64,000 bases of DNA from Desulfobulbaceae bacterium UBA2273 (GCA_002347095.1 DDWZ01000006.1:1-64000); one strand, 5' to 3'. Positions 22,565 through 34,166 are shown, counted from the stretch's first letter. Numbers and translations are program-made. The notes: generated by a model from the sequence alone, not told the origin.

Positions 22565-25434
22565 CGATCTGGAGTTGAGGGGTCCGCATCCGCGGGCTGG
22601 GGTGGTGTTTGCGGTTCCTGGACCGGGGCAACACCCTCGGTCTCGACCTTGGCTTCGGCCTTGGCCGAGGCCGAGGCCTCGGATTGAGCTGCTGCCTCCG
22701 GCTCCTGGGCTTCAAGGAGGGGGGCTGCTGCTCCCACCGTGACCTGCACATAGCTGGAAGGACGGATGTATTTGCGGGCCATGGTCAGCACGGTTGCGGC
22801 ATCGACCTGTTCGATGGCATGCACATACCGGTTGCCGAAATCCTGCCCCAGGCCGTAGCTTTCGTTCAAGGCCATTTCCAGGGCCTGGTTGCCGCGGGTC
22901 TGCAGACCCAGCTCGTAGTTGCTGATCAGGACGTTCTTGGCCTTGGTCAGCTCCTCCTCGCTGAGCGGCTCTTCCAGCACCCGGTAGAGCTGCTGCCAGA
23001 CCGCCTTGATAGCCTGGTCCTTCTTGTCCGGGCTGGTGCCGATGTAGATGCCGAAGGAGCCGGTGTCCAGGCCGAGCAGGGAGAAGGAAGAGAGGCTGTA
23101 GGCCAGGCTCTGCTTGTCGCGCAGCTCGGTGAACAGCCGGCCGCTCTGGCCGGAAAGGGCGGTGTCCAGCACCTCAAGGCCGTAGCGGTCTTCGCTGCTC
23201 AGGGTGGTGCCGACAAAACCGATGATGATATGCACCTGCTGCTTGTCCCGGGCAATGCTGATAACGTCCGGTCCGGCCGGCGCCTCGGGGGGCAGAACGC
23301 TTTCCTTGATCTGTGATTTCGCGGCCTCCTGGGTCATGGGCCAGGCGGAGAAAAGCGCTTCCACCGTTTCCCTGACCTTTTCCGCATCCACATCGCCTGC
23401 CACGGCCAGCACCAGGGCCTCGGGCTTGGCGTGCTCTTCGTACAGCCGTTTCAGCTCGGCCACGGTGACGTTGCGGATGACGGCCTCGTCGCCTTGGGCA
23501 TTGAGGCCATAGGGATGACCCACGAACAGCCGTTTGTTGAATTCCTTGAAGGCCAGACTGGGCAGCGAGTCTTCCTGATTCTTGAGCTGGGAGAGCAGCT
23601 CGGGCCGGATTTTTTCGGCCTCGGCGGCTGCGAAGGCCGGGGTGAGGAGCACATCCCGGACCAGGGCCAACCCCTCGTTGGTGAAACGGGAGAGAAAATC
23701 GCCCCTGATCCCGAAGGTGTTCTTGCCGTTGAAGCCGCCCAGCGACCCGGCCATGTTGGCCACCTTTTTGGCCAGTTCTTCGGCGCTCAGTTGCTGGGTG
23801 CCCTTGGGCAGGAGTTCGCTGATAAAGGCGAAGGCGCCGTTGGTGGCCTGGGTTTCGCTGCGCAACCCGCCGGGCAGGACAGCCCGGACGGAAACCGTGG
23901 GAACGTCATGGTTTTCACGGACCAGCAGCCGGATGCCGTTTTTCAGTTCAAAGCGATGCACCCCGGAGAGAAAGGCGTTGTCCACCTGGGAGGCGGGCTG
24001 GCCCAGTTTGGCCGCAGCCTCGGCCTTGGCAATAATCTTGTTCAGTTGCGCCTGATGCAGGCTCAGGGCGGTGCCAAGCGGGGCAATGGTGCCCACGGTG
24101 AGATGCTCTCCCCGGAGATAAAAAGCCGCGACCCGCTGGATATCCTCCTTGCTCACCGCCCGGACCTTGGCAAGATATTTGTCCTCGCGGGGATCCCCGG
24201 TCAGGAACTCGAAGGAGCCCAGGACCCTGGCTTGGCCTTCGGCCCGTTCCAGGTTGAAGATGAAATCGCTCTCCAGGTTGCGTTTGGCCCGGTCAAGCTC
24301 CTCATCGCTCACCTTGGAGTGTTTCATCCTGAAGATCTCGGTGAGCGTCTCTTCCAGGGCAGGGGCGACCTTGTCCGCATCCAGGGTGGCGGTGAACTCC
24401 AGCAACCCTGGATCGCGGGGGGTAAAGGCCGAGCCGTCGATGCGGTAGACCAGCCCCTTGTCGTTGCGCAGCCGGGTGTAGAGCCGGGAGGTTTCCCCGC
24501 TGGCGAGGATGGAGGTCATCACATCAAGGATGGCCGCATCCTGTCCCTTGAAGGCGGAGCCGGGAAAGGCCAGGGCCAGTTGGGTCTGGTTGACATCCTC
24601 GGTCAGGGCGAAGAGGCGGGTCCCCTTCTGGGGCGGCTCCCTCGGGATGGCCGGCGGCTTGGCTTCGCTTTTGGCCAAGCCCCCCATCAGGCTGTTCACC
24701 GCGTCCACCACCTGCTGCACCCGGACATCGCCCACCACCACCACGGTGAAATTATCGGGGTGATAATGGTTTTTCATGTAGCTGAGGATGTCGTCGCGGC
24801 TGATGGCGGTCACGCTTTCGGCCGTGCCGCTGATGGGCAGCCGGTAGGGGTGCACCGTGTAGGCCTTGGCCATGAGTTCCTGGAACAGGACGATATTGGC
24901 CCGGTCCTTGCGCATGCGGATCTCTTCCAGCACCACCTTTTTTTCCCGCTCCAACTCGCCGGCGTCGAACGTCGAGTGAAGCACCGCATCGGCGAGCACC
25001 TCCATGGCATCCCCCCAGTTCCGGGAAGAGAGGGTGGCGTGGTAGACCGTGTACTCGTAAGAGGTGTAGGCGTTGATCTGGCCGCCCATGGCCTCGATGG
25101 CTCCGGCCACCTCGCCGGGCGCCCGGGTGGGGGTGCCCTTGAAGATCATGTGCTCGATGAGATGGGTGATGCCCGCCTCATGCTTTTCCTCGTAGATGCT
25201 CCCTGCCTTTACCCAGATCTGGACCGTGGCCACCTTGGTGCCGGGGGTCTCCTTGACCAGAACGGTCAGGCCGTTGTCGAGCTTGTTTTTATGGAGGTGC
25301 GGGGCGATTTCAACGGCTTCGACATAGGTGGGGGTCATGGCTATACACAGGAGAAAAAGGAAGAAAAAGAAAGGCTGCAGCCGGTGGCGCAACCCGGATT
25401 CAAGCCTCGTGGATGACTGTCTGGTATGGGTCAT
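22561..25434 (-). CDS. M16 family zinc metallopeptidase, two-repeat type
   Basis: 957 residues with a membrane or signal segment near 20-40. The first M16 repeat (about 45-480) has the inverted zinc motif HLIEH (91-95) with '[17 protein letters not shown]' and a downstream Glu-rich helix, so it is catalytic. The second repeat (about 490-900) lacks HxxEH and is the partner clamshell half. The C-terminal 50 residues are Ala/Glu/Pro-rich low complexity. It probably degrades or processes peptides in the periplasm. It is translationally coupled to rpe, which is downstream. Confidence 0.92.
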   Translation of the reverse strand: MTHTRQSSTRLESGLRHRLQPFFFFLFLLCIAMTPTYVEAVEIAPHLHKNKLDNGLTVLVKETPGTKVATVQIWVKAGSIYEEKHEAGITHLIEHMIFKGTPTRAPGEVAGAIEAMGGQINAYTSYEYTVYHATLSSRNWGDAMEVLADAVLHSTFDAGELEREKKVVLEEIRMRKDRANIVLFQELMAKAYTVHPYRLPISGTAESVTAISRDDILSYMKNHYHPDNFTVVVVGDVRVQQVVDAVNSLMGGLAKSEAKPPAIPREPPQKGTRLFALTEDVNQTQLALAFPGSAFKGQDAAILDVMTSILASGETSRLYTRLRNDKGLVYRIDGSAFTPRDPGLLEFTATLDADKVAPALEETLTEIFRMKHSKVSDEELDRAKRNLESDFIFNLERAEGQARVLGSFEFLTGDPREDKYLAKVRAVSKEDIQRVAAFYLRGEHLTVGTIAPLGTALSLHQAQLNKIIAKAEAAAKLGQPASQVDNAFLSGVHRFELKNGIRLLVRENHDVPTVSVRAVLPGGLRSETQATNGAFAFISELLPKGTQQLSAEELAKKVANMAGSLGGFNGKNTFGIRGDFLSRFTNEGLALVRDVLLTPAFAAAEAEKIRPELLSQLKNQEDSLPSLAFKEFNKRLFVGHPYGLNAQGDEAVIRNVTVAELKRLYEEHAKPEALVLAVAGDVDAEKVRETVEALFSAWPMTQEAAKSQIKESVLPPEAPAGPDVISIARDKQQVHIIIGFVGTTLSSEDRYGLEVLDTALSGQSGRLFTELRDKQSLAYSLSSFSLLGLDTGSFGIYIGTSPDKKDQAIKAVWQQLYRVLEEPLSEEELTKAKNVLISNYELGLQTRGNQALEMALNESYGLGQDFGNRYVHAIEQVDAATVLTMARKYIRPSSYVQVTVGAAAPLLEAQEPEAAAQSEASASAKAEAKVETEGVAPVQEPQTPPQPADADPSTPDR

Positions 25435-25600
25435 GGTTTTTGGCCTTGGGGCTGTGACAAGCGGCGAATTTCTTGCAAAACTGTGCCAAATTGAATCCCC
25501 CGCCCGTCAGCAGTGTCAGCGGCGAGGGGGAGGGAATTTCCCAGCCGTTGTATTTTGTTTCCCGAGCACTGTAAACATCTGTGGATTCTGCGTCAAGAGA

Positions 25601-26398
25601 TCAGGCCAATCCGTTGCTTTTTCGCCTTACAAGCAGGATGAGCAACCCGGTCCCGATCATCAGGCTGCTCAACAACTGGCCCATGGTGAGCACATTGAAC
25701 AAAAAGCCGAGCTGGGCATCGGGTTCGCGGAACAGCTCGACAATGGTGCGAAAGACGCCGTAGAACAGGAGAAACAAAGCGAGGAGCGAGCCGGAGGGCC
25801 AGTTCCGTTGCCAGTATCGGTTTTTTAGCAACCAGAGCAGGGAAAAGAGCACCACCCCTTCGAGGAACGCCTCGTAGAGCTGGGAGGGATGGCGCGGCAT
25901 CACTCCGCCTGCGGGAAAAACCATGGACCAGGGGACATCGCTTATCCGGCCGTAGAGCTCGCCGTTGATGAAGTTGCCGATCCGTCCCAGCCCCAGGCCG
26001 ATGGGGGTGGTGATGATGTAGACATCCGCGCTCTGCCAGAAGGGCAACCCGGTGACCCGGCAGAAAATGAGACCGCCGATCAGCATGCCGGCCAGTGCTC
26101 CGTGGAAGGACATGCCGCCCTGCCAGGTGGCCAGGATATCCTGGGGATTGGCCAGATAGTAGCTCGGGTTATAGAACAGGACATAGCCCAACCGGGCGCC
26201 CAGCACCAGGCTGACGATCAGCACCAGATTGAGGTTTTCAAAATGTCTGGCCAGTACGGTGAGGTTGTATCGCTTGATCTGGTGCTGGACCAGCAGATAG
26301 GAGGCGATAAAGCCCAGGACATACATGAGGCCGTACCAGCGGACCTGGAGGGGGCCGAGGTGGAGGAGGACAGGGTCGATTTCGGGGTAGGGGAGCAT
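25601..26398 (-). CDS. lgt: Prolipoprotein diacylglyceryl transferase
   Basis: 265 residues with seven hydrophobic segments and the conserved 'GRIGNFINGELYGR' block plus 'HPSQLYEAFLEG'. Lgt attaches diacylglycerol from phosphatidylglycerol to the lipobox cysteine of prelipoproteins at the inner membrane. Its presence matches the many lipoproteins in this window. ATG 26398 begins 'MLPYPEIDPVLLHLGPLQVR', standard for the family. No close operon partner; the 166 bases to the M16 gene hold nothing clear. Confidence 0.96.
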   Translation of the reverse strand: MLPYPEIDPVLLHLGPLQVRWYGLMYVLGFIASYLLVQHQIKRYNLTVLARHFENLNLVLIVSLVLGARLGYVLFYNPSYYLANPQDILATWQGGMSFHGALAGMLIGGLIFCRVTGLPFWQSADVYIITTPIGLGLGRIGNFINGELYGRISDVPWSMVFPAGGVMPRHPSQLYEAFLEGVVLFSLLWLLKNRYWQRNWPSGSLLALFLLFYGVFRTIVELFREPDAQLGFLFNVLTMGQLLSSLMIGTGLLILLVRRKSNGLA

Positions 26399-26472
26399 AG
26401 GGCGTTAGAAGGTGAAAGGCTCAAGGTTAAAGGTTAAAATCGAGCAAGTGACGGAGACGCAAAAAAAAGGTA

Positions 26473-26616
26473 GTATGCCGGTAACTGTCCAGCAGTGCCG
26501 CAGATGCGCGGAAGCGGCTTGCGAAGTGTGCTATTGCACATGAGCAGGCCGATGACAGCTAAGCGAGCACCGCGAGACTGCGAAGCAGATGTGGTGCTGC
26601 TGGACAGTTACCATAC
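26473..26616 (+). ncRNA. Structured hairpin element, copy 2 (candidate RNA)
   Basis: GTATG-cc-GGTAACTGTCCAGCAG (26473-26495) pairs with CTGCTGGACAGTTACC and ATAC (26597-26616). The inner core (CAGATGC, GGAAG, GGCTTGC-GAA-GTGTGC ... GCACAT-GA-GCAGGCC, GATGACA, GCAGATG) matches the element at 6339-6447. A GGCC-to-GGCT change stays paired by G-U. About 25 extra bases lie between GATGACA and GCAGATG. Being 27 bases before the radical SAM start on the same strand, it could be that gene's leader. Confidence 0.6.
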
Positions 26617-26642
26617 TCTAACCGCTCCCGGCAGGTGAGACA

Positions 26643-28322
26643 ATGCAAATCAGCCTGATCACCCTCAATGCCCGCTACTCGCATTCCTGCCCGGCGCTGT
26701 TCCATGTGCGCAACGCCCTGGCGCGGGCGTTGCCGGAAAGCAGCCTGGCGCTGCGCCAGTTCACCATCAACGATCCCTATTACCAGACGCTGCTCCGGAT
26801 CACCGGTGATGCGCCCCAGGCCATCTGTTTTTCGGTGTACATCTGGAACAGTGACTACACCATGCGGCTGGTTGGCGACCTGCGTCGGATTCTGCCCGAG
26901 GTCCCGATCATCCTGGGCGGGCCGGAGGCGACCTTCATGGCGCTGGCAAGCCTGCCCGCGGGCTGCACCGTGGTCCGGGGCGAGGTGGAGGGGCTTGGGG
27001 ATGATTTTTTCCGCGCTCTGGCCGGAGGGACTCTCCAGGCCGAGTATTGCGCCGCCCCGGCCCCCCCGTTTGCCATGCCCTATTGGGAGGCTGATTTCGC
27101 CCCCCACCTGGCAAACCGCAATATCTACTACGAATCGTCCCGGGGCTGCCCGTTTTCCTGCAGCTACTGCCTCTCCTCGGTGGGGCAGGGGGTGCGCTAC
27201 CGGGATCTGGCCGAGGTGGAGCAAGAGCTGGCCCGGATCCTGGCCCATAAACCCAAGATCATCCGCTTTGTGGACCGGACCTTCAACGCCCTGCCCGAGC
27301 GTTCTTTGGCCATCTGGCGCTGGCTCCTCGCCCAGCCGGGAGAAACCCTTTTTCATTTCGAGATCGCCCCGGATCTGTTCAGTGAAGAGATGCTTGCCTT
27401 TTTGGCCCAGGTTCCCCAGGGGTGCTTCCAGTTTGAGATCGGTCTGCAGTCCACCAACCCGGCCACCCTGGAGGCGGTCAATCGGAAAATGGATTTGAAG
27501 AAGGCCCAAGAGAACATCCGTCGCCTGGTGGGGTTGGGCAACATCCACCTGCATCTGGACCTGATCCTCGGGCTTCCCTCTGAGACCGAGGCAACCTTTT
27601 CGGCCTCCTTGAACGAGGCCTTCGGCATGGCGCCCCACCATCTCCAGATGGGGTTGTTGAAGGTTCTGCCCGGCACCGCGATCAGCAAGGCGGCGGAAGC
27701 GTTCGGCCTGGTCAGCGCAGCCACCCCGCCCTATTCGGTGCTGGCCACCCGCTGGCTGAACCATGCGGCTCTCTCCCGCCTGTACTGGCTGGGTGAGTGC
27801 CTGGAGGCTTTTTATAACAACCGGTTTTTCCGCAATCTCTGGGCGTATATCAGGGAAACAGGAGAAGAGCCCTTCGGCTTTTTCACGCAACTGCTTGCCA
27901 TCTGCCAGGCGGCGGATTTCTTCGCCCTGGCGAAAACACAGGAGTTCATGACCCGGATGCTGGTCGAGCTGGCCCATACCAGGCCGGATCGGGAGTTGTT
28001 TTGCGAACTGGTGCGCTTTGACTGGCTGGTGAGCGGACAGCGGCTGCTGCCGCCCTGGCTGGATGGGGAGCCATCCAAGGAGATCCGGGATTATCTCTGG
28101 CGTCGCCTGCCGGAAGAGCTGCCCCCGCACTACACTCGGCTGACCAGGAACGAATTTTTCAAGCGGGGAATCTTTGCCCGGTTTTCCGGGTCGTTGCTCA
28201 CGGTGGTGGGGTTGGCCCAAGGCCAAGCATCCCCTGGCGGGTATGTCTGCTTTTTTCAGGAACAGGAGTGTGTTGCCGGGCATCAACGCCAGCGCCATGC
28301 GGTGCTTTTTGTGGAAAAGTAG
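26643..28322 (+). CDS. B12-binding-domain radical SAM protein (DUF4080)
   Basis: 559 residues. Residues 1-130 form a B12-binding Rossmann-like domain ('ICFSVYIWNSDYTMRLVGDL', 'IILGGPEATFM'). The radical SAM domain starts near 160, with the [4Fe-4S] motif CxxxCxxC at Cys169/173/176 ('SSRGCPFSCSYCLSS'). The C-terminal DUF4080 region follows from about 375. Members are mostly uncharacterised and probably act in tRNA, cofactor or lipid modification. The hairpin element precedes it. There is no strong ribosome site; GGCAGGTGAG lies upstream. Confidence 0.9.
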   Translation: MQISLITLNARYSHSCPALFHVRNALARALPESSLALRQFTINDPYYQTLLRITGDAPQAICFSVYIWNSDYTMRLVGDLRRILPEVPIILGGPEATFMALASLPAGCTVVRGEVEGLGDDFFRALAGGTLQAEYCAAPAPPFAMPYWEADFAPHLANRNIYYESSRGCPFSCSYCLSSVGQGVRYRDLAEVEQELARILAHKPKIIRFVDRTFNALPERSLAIWRWLLAQPGETLFHFEIAPDLFSEEMLAFLAQVPQGCFQFEIGLQSTNPATLEAVNRKMDLKKAQENIRRLVGLGNIHLHLDLILGLPSETEATFSASLNEAFGMAPHHLQMGLLKVLPGTAISKAAEAFGLVSAATPPYSVLATRWLNHAALSRLYWLGECLEAFYNNRFFRNLWAYIRETGEEPFGFFTQLLAICQAADFFALAKTQEFMTRMLVELAHTRPDRELFCELVRFDWLVSGQRLLPPWLDGEPSKEIRDYLWRRLPEELPPHYTRLTRNEFFKRGIFARFSGSLLTVVGLAQGQASPGGYVCFFQEQECVAGHQRQRHAVLFVEK

Positions 28323-28340
28323 CAGCCAGGACAGACATCG

Positions 28341-28442
28341 GTGCTTCGACAGGGCTCTCCTGAGCTTGCCGAAGGGCTCAGCACGAGCGGATTTTTTTTA
28401 CGCGATGAGAACAACCGTTCGCCCTGAGCTTGTCGAAGGGCT
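28341..28442. repeat. Dispersed CTTCGACAGG repeat, copy 2
   Basis: GTGCTTCGACAGG and the facing CCCTGAGCTTGTCGAAGGG flank an ATTTTTTTTACGCGAT centre, which is shared almost exactly with copy 1. It sits between convergent genes. Confidence 0.75.
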
Positions 28443-28463
28443 ATTTTTACGATTTCCTTATTT

Positions 28464-29609
28464 TCATACCGCCAATTTCAAAATCTCACCAATGCTTGCC
28501 TTGGGGTAGAGGTCGCCAATCCCCCATTGTTTGGCAAGGCCCTCGGCATTTTCCGCGATTGCCTCGATATCGGCTGCCGGGATGTCCATCTCACCCAACC
28601 GCACCGGCGACTTGATCGCGACAAACCACTGTTCCAACGCCTTGATCCCAGCCTCGCCGGAATCGAGTCCGAAGATCTCCTTGGCAAACCGGGCAAATTG
28701 GCTGGGGTTTTTCGGGAGATACCATTTCATCCAGGCGGGCATGACAATGGACAGCCCGGCCCCGTGGGGGATGTTGTAGATAGCGCTCATGGCGTGTTCG
28801 ATCATGTGATTGGGAAAGCTGTACTCGCCGATCCCGGCTGGGGTCAGGCCGTTTAAGGCCAGGGTGGCTGTCCACATGAAGGAAGCGCGCGCCTTGGCGT
28901 GGGTCGGCTCGGCCATGATCAGATCGGTGGTTTCGATCACCGTCTTGATGATCCCTTCCACCAGCCGGTCTTGCAGATGGGTGCCGGGCTGTTTGGTGAA
29001 GTACCCCTCAATCACATGGGCGATGGCGTCCACCGCGCTGTAGGCCGTGTAATTCAGGGGCACGGAATGGGTCAGCTCCGGATTGAGGATGGAGACCCTT
29101 GGGTAGACATGGGGCGAGGCGATATTGTATTTCTGCTTGGTCTCCGCATTGGTGACCACCGAGTTGCCGTTCATCTCGCTGCCGGTGGCCGCAATGGTCA
29201 GGATGGTGAAAACGGGCAGGGCGCGCTCCACCTCCTTGCCGACAAAGAATTGCCAGAGATCTTCATGTGCCAAAGCGCCCACCGCGATGGCCTTGGCCTC
29301 GTCCAGCACCGAACCGCCGCCCACCGCCAAGATCGCTTCGACCTGATCCCGCTTGGCCAGGGCCACGCCCTCCCTGGCATGGGAGAGCACCGGATTGGAG
29401 ACCACCCCGCCAAACTGGGTGCACCCGATATTGCTGGCCGTGAGACTGACCATAACCCGGTCGAGCAGGCCGCTCTTGATCACCGAACTCTGGCCATAGA
29501 CCAGCAGGACACGCTTGATTCCGGCGGCGTTGAGTTCCGAGCCGATCAGGGATTCCTTGCCTGCGCCGAAGATGATTTTGGTCGGGTTGTGAAAGGTGAA
29601 TTCAAACAT
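28464..29609 (-). CDS. Iron-containing alcohol dehydrogenase
   Basis: 381 residues from ATG 29609, fixed by AAGGAGGA upstream and family N-terminus 'MFEFTFHNPTKIIFGAG'. Nucleotide-binding 'AVGGGSVLDEAKAIA' and metal-binding regions, including 'FPNHMIEHAMSAIYNIPHGAG', are intact. It resembles the BdhA/YqhD NADPH-dependent butanol or aldehyde reductase branch. The likely role is aldehyde/alcohol interconversion during fermentation. No operon partner. Confidence 0.93.
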   Translation of the reverse strand: MFEFTFHNPTKIIFGAGKESLIGSELNAAGIKRVLLVYGQSSVIKSGLLDRVMVSLTASNIGCTQFGGVVSNPVLSHAREGVALAKRDQVEAILAVGGGSVLDEAKAIAVGALAHEDLWQFFVGKEVERALPVFTILTIAATGSEMNGNSVVTNAETKQKYNIASPHVYPRVSILNPELTHSVPLNYTAYSAVDAIAHVIEGYFTKQPGTHLQDRLVEGIIKTVIETTDLIMAEPTHAKARASFMWTATLALNGLTPAGIGEYSFPNHMIEHAMSAIYNIPHGAGLSIVMPAWMKWYLPKNPSQFARFAKEIFGLDSGEAGIKALEQWFVAIKSPVRLGEMDIPAADIEAIAENAEGLAKQWGIGDLYPKASIGEILKLAV

Positions 29610-29793
29610 GATTCCTCCTTGTGGGTTGATGATCCGGTTTTTTGTGCGGGAAATCCAGACGGGCACACGGCTAAAATACCCTATCACTCTCTGGCTGTCA
29701 CCCGGTATCACCGGAGCAAAGGGCGGGGCCGGGAAAAAGGCGCAAAAAAAGGCCGCCCATTATTCATTCATGGAGGCGGCCTTAAATTTTTCA

Positions 29794-29869
29794 TGGCTCC
29801 CGGGGAGGGATTCGAACCCCCGACAGGGTGATTAACAGTCACCTGCTCTACCGACTGAGCTACCCAGGA
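29794..29869 (-). tRNA. tRNA-Asn (GTT)
   Basis: Cloverleaf read on the minus strand: 7-bp acceptor TCCTGGG with CCCGGGA, GTT in the anticodon loop (TGACTGTTAATCA), TTCGAAT T-loop and encoded CCA. Confidence 0.97.
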
Positions 29870-29893
29870 TCGATCGTGAAACTGAACGCGGGC

Positions 29894-29922
29894 AATATAG
29901 CAACTGCGCATCCGTGCGTCAA
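29894..29922 (-). promoter_or_regulatory. Promoter of tRNA-Asn
   Basis: Minus strand TTGACG-N17-TATATT, about 25 bases before the tRNA 5' end. Both hexamers are near consensus. Confidence 0.7.
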
Positions 29923-29954
29923 CATTTTTAGGCGTCGATCAAAAAACAATTCTC

Positions 29955-29983
29955 TTGACCGCTTACGGGCAGAGTGCTAATAA
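29955..29983 (+). promoter_or_regulatory. Promoter of tRNA-Pro
   Basis: TTGACC-N17-TAATAA ends 25 bases before the tRNA 5' end. The two tRNA promoters are divergent in a 139-base gap. Confidence 0.65.
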
Positions 29984-30008
29984 AGCAGCTTCCCATTGTC
30001 GTCAGTGT

Positions 30009-30086
30009 CGGGGCGTAGCGCAGTCTGGTTAGCGCGCCTGCCTTGGGAGCAGGAGGCCGGAGGTTCGAATCCTCTCGCCCCGACCA
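30009..30086 (+). tRNA. tRNA-Pro (TGG)
   Basis: Acceptor CGGGGCG pairs with CGCCCCG; anticodon TGG lies in CCTTGGGAG; TTCGAAT T-loop and encoded CCA are present. Confidence 0.97.
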
Positions 30087-30304
30087 CCTTTACTCCCCCC
30101 CTGTTTCGTCCTTCCTGCTCGCCTAATTCACACGTTTCCCGCGCCATCATCAATAAGTTGTTTCAGCCCGGCGCATTATCATTTATATTTGTTGTCTTTG
30201 ATTTTGGGTCAGCCCCCTGGCTTTTTGTTCGATAATGGCCTCGCAATCAGGGAAACATGGCTGTGTCGCAGGGCAATGAAGAGTTTTTGTTCGAGGAAGA
30301 GCGC

Positions 30305-31372
30305 ATGGAACTACATCTGGAAAAAATCACGGAAAAAGAAGCAAAGCCCAAGCCGGATCAAAACGCCTTGGGCTTTGGCAGGCATTTCACCGATCACATG
30401 CTGGTCATTCCTTACACCGAGGGCAGGGGCTGGCACGATGCCACGATCCAGCCATACCGGAATTTTTCCCTGGACCCGGCGGCCATGGTGCTGCATTACG
30501 GGCAGGCGATCTTCGAAGGGATGAAGGCATACCGGGGTAAGGACAACGGCATCTATCTTTTTCGCCCGGCGACCAATCTCGAGCGGATGAACACCTCGGC
30601 GGCGCGGCTCTGTATGCCGCAACTGCCCGTGGACGAGGTGCTCGCCGCCTTGAAGGAGCTGCTGCGTCTCGACCAGGACTGGATTCCCACGGCTGCGGGC
30701 GCCACCCTCTACATCCGGCCCACCATGATCGCCACCGAGGCGGCCTTGGGCGTGCGTCCGGCGAAAGAGTACCTGTTTTTTGTCATCATGAGTCCGGTTG
30801 GGGCCTATTATCCAGAGGGATTCAATCCGGTGAAAATCTATGTCACCGACAAGTATGTCCGCGCAGTGCCCGGCGGCATCGGCCATATCAAGGCCGCCGG
30901 CAACTATGCCGCCAGCATCATGGCGGCGGTGGAGGCCCATCAGGCCGGGTTTACCCAGGTACTCTGGCTCGATGCCGTGGAGCGGCGCTACATCGAGGAA
31001 GTCGGCACCATGAATATCTTTTTCGTCATCGGCGACGAGATCATCACCCCGCCGTTGGGCGGCAGCATCCTGCCCGGGGTTACCCGCGATTCGGTCATCC
31101 AGATGGCCAAAGGCTGGGGTCTTACCGTGGTGGAACGCAGAATTTCCATTGACGAGGTTTTGGCTGCCCAGGAAAACGGCTCGCTCAAGGAGATTTTCGG
31201 CACCGGCACCGCGGCGGTGATCTCCCCGGTTGGCTCCCTGCATTACCAGGGGCGGGATTGCCTGATCAACAACGGGAACACCGGGGAATTGTCGCAAAAG
31301 CTGTTTGATGAAATCCAGGCCATCCAGTATGGCGCCAAGGAAGACCCCTATGGCTGGGTGACACGGCTCTGA
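30305..31372 (+). CDS. ilvE: Branched-chain amino acid aminotransferase
   Basis: 355 residues from ATG 30305, which has GAGGAAGA upstream; an in-frame ATG 48 bases earlier is less likely. Fold type IV PLP enzyme with the Schiff-base lysine at Lys196 ('GIGHIKAAGNYAAS'), 'YGQAIFEGMKAYRG', 'LPGVTRDSVIQMAKGWGL' and 'GTGTAAVISPVG'. It belongs to the longer eukaryote/BCAT-like branch (about 355 residues). It performs the last step of Leu, Ile and Val synthesis using glutamate. Confidence 0.95.
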   Translation: MELHLEKITEKEAKPKPDQNALGFGRHFTDHMLVIPYTEGRGWHDATIQPYRNFSLDPAAMVLHYGQAIFEGMKAYRGKDNGIYLFRPATNLERMNTSAARLCMPQLPVDEVLAALKELLRLDQDWIPTAAGATLYIRPTMIATEAALGVRPAKEYLFFVIMSPVGAYYPEGFNPVKIYVTDKYVRAVPGGIGHIKAAGNYAASIMAAVEAHQAGFTQVLWLDAVERRYIEEVGTMNIFFVIGDEIITPPLGGSILPGVTRDSVIQMAKGWGLTVVERRISIDEVLAAQENGSLKEIFGTGTAAVISPVGSLHYQGRDCLINNGNTGELSQKLFDEIQAIQYGAKEDPYGWVTRL

Positions 31373-31457
31373 GCTTTTCGTGGGAGAAAAGTGGCGGGAT
31401 CCTGGAGATGGGCGTAATATATTGATATTGTTTAATAAAAAAAGTAAACAGCAGCTC

Positions 31458-31486
31458 TTGATTTTTTAAGGCCCGATACATATTGT
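31458..31486 (+). promoter_or_regulatory. Candidate sigma-70 promoter of groES-groEL
   Basis: TTGATT-N17-TATTGT about 150 bases upstream of groES. No CIRCE inverted repeat (TTAGCACTC) is present, so HrcA control is not indicated. The 5' leader includes a GGCAGGAA/TTCCCTGCC hairpin (from about 31497). Confidence 0.55.
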
Positions 31487-31635
31487 GTGCCATCAAGGCA
31501 GGAAAGCGCCGCGCCAAGCGGTCTTCCCTGCCGCTTCATTTACGGGTCGGGAAGCGCTTCGGGCTGTTGTTTCCCCCCGATGTGTCGTTTCGTGGTTACA
31601 CACAATAGATTACCAAAAACAACTGGAGGCATTAC

Positions 31636-31929
31636 ATGAAAATTCGTCCGTTAAATGATCGTGTCCTGATCAAAAGACTGGAGGAAGAGTTGAAAACCAA
31701 GGGTGGGCTCTTCATCCCCGACAGCGCCAAGGAAAAACCCGCCGAGGGCAAAGTTGTTGCCGTTGGCAAGGGCCGCCATAACGAGAAGGGCGAGCGGGTT
31801 GCCGTGGATCTCAAGGTCGGCGACCGGGTGTTGTTTTCCAAATATGGCGGCAACGAGATCAAGATCGACGGCGAGGACTACCTCATCATGCGTGAAGACG
31901 ATGTGCTCGGGGTTGTTGAAGGGAAATAA
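31636..31929 (+). CDS. groES: Co-chaperonin GroES
   Basis: 97 residues, normal length. '[20 protein letters not shown]' and the mobile loop '[16 protein letters not shown]' are present, ending '[11 protein letters not shown]'. It caps the GroEL chamber in the cytoplasm. ACTGGAGG precedes the start. groEL follows by 73 bases. Confidence 0.98.
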   Translation: MKIRPLNDRVLIKRLEEELKTKGGLFIPDSAKEKPAEGKVVAVGKGRHNEKGERVAVDLKVGDRVLFSKYGGNEIKIDGEDYLIMREDDVLGVVEGK

Positions 31930-31981
31930 CCGGACCGCTATAAATCGTACTCCGACAGATTGTGTAATTTTTTGTGATTAG

Positions 31982-33658
<1,677 letters not shown>

Positions 33659-33695
33659 GAGCCGCGCGCCCGCTGTTTCCTGTGTACTGTTAGTA

Positions 33696-33739
33696 GCCCC
33701 CGGGTTTTTCGCGTGCGGAAACACCGGGGGCCTTTTTTT
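33696..33739 (+). terminator. groESL terminator
   Basis: GCCCCCGG and CCGGGGGC pair across a 17-20 base loop, followed by seven T. Confidence 0.88.
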
Positions 33740-33743
33740 GTGG

Positions 33744-33774
33744 TTGACAATTGCCGCAAAATCTTGAATATAAG
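33744..33774 (+). promoter_or_regulatory. Promoter of tRNA-Met
   Basis: TTGACA (33744-33749) and TATAAG (33769-33774), separated by 19 bases; ATATAA one base earlier gives an 18-base spacer. Directly after the groEL terminator. Confidence 0.5.
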
Positions 33775-33789
33775 GACTTCTTTTTCACT

Positions 33790-33866
33790 GGCGATGTAGC
33801 TCAGTTGGTTAGAGCATACGGCTCATATCCGTAGTGTCCGGGGTTCAAGTCCCTGCATCGCCACCA
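33790..33866 (+). tRNA. tRNA-Met (CAT), elongator type
   Basis: GGCGATG acceptor pairs with CATCGCC, CAT anticodon in the loop CTCATAT, encoded CCA. The G-C first pair excludes initiator tRNA. A tRNA-Ile2 (modified CAT) cannot be fully excluded by sequence reading. Confidence 0.9.
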
Positions 33867-33908
33867 TCGCACCTATCACCCGTTGAAAGTATCGCGGGTT
33901 GCAGTATA

Positions 33909-33955
33909 CAAAAAGCTCTCGCTCCGATCTAACACATCGGGCGGGAGCTTTTTTT
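33909..33955 (+). terminator. Terminator after tRNA-Met
   Basis: AAAAGCTC-TCGC ... GCGGGAGCTTTTTTT with an inner CCGAT/ATCGG pairing; seven T follow. Confidence 0.8.
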
Positions 33956-34112
33956 ATGTCGAAAAACAGGCTTTTGTTTTTTCTCCAGTCTGGGTGGTGG
34001 TTGGCGGAGTTGCGATTCTTATGGCGTTGCTCTTCCGGAAGCATACAGGTAAAAATCCCGCCAATAAACGGCGCTGTGTTCAGGTGTTGGGGGCGAGGAG
34101 CCTTTCGCCCAT

Positions 34113-34140
34113 AAAAAAAGCGCCCCCTCGGGAGCGCTTT
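34113..34140 (-). terminator. Terminator of the acidic small-protein gene
   Basis: On the minus strand AAAGCGCTCC and GGGGCGCTTTTTTT form a stem with a T run, 27 bases after the gene end. The 33867-34112 stretch shows no gene apart from the tRNA terminator. Confidence 0.8.
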
Positions 34141-34166
34141 GTGTGTTCTATGATCCGTGATTGGAG

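Noticed and set aside
23431-25416. 661-codon plus-strand frame opposite the M16 peptidase gene
   Set aside because: High-GC shadow of the real gene; His/Gly/Gln-rich, no domain, no ribosome site. Similar long frames opposite uvrA (42185-44017), topA (57884-59740) and the FlgO genes (15563-17179) were dropped for the same reason.
31373-31635. CIRCE (HrcA) element upstream of groES
   Set aside because: Looked for TTAGCACTC-N9-GAGTGCTAA; not present. A sigma-32 reading (CTTGAT with CCCGAT) has too short a spacer; the sigma-70 reading fits better.
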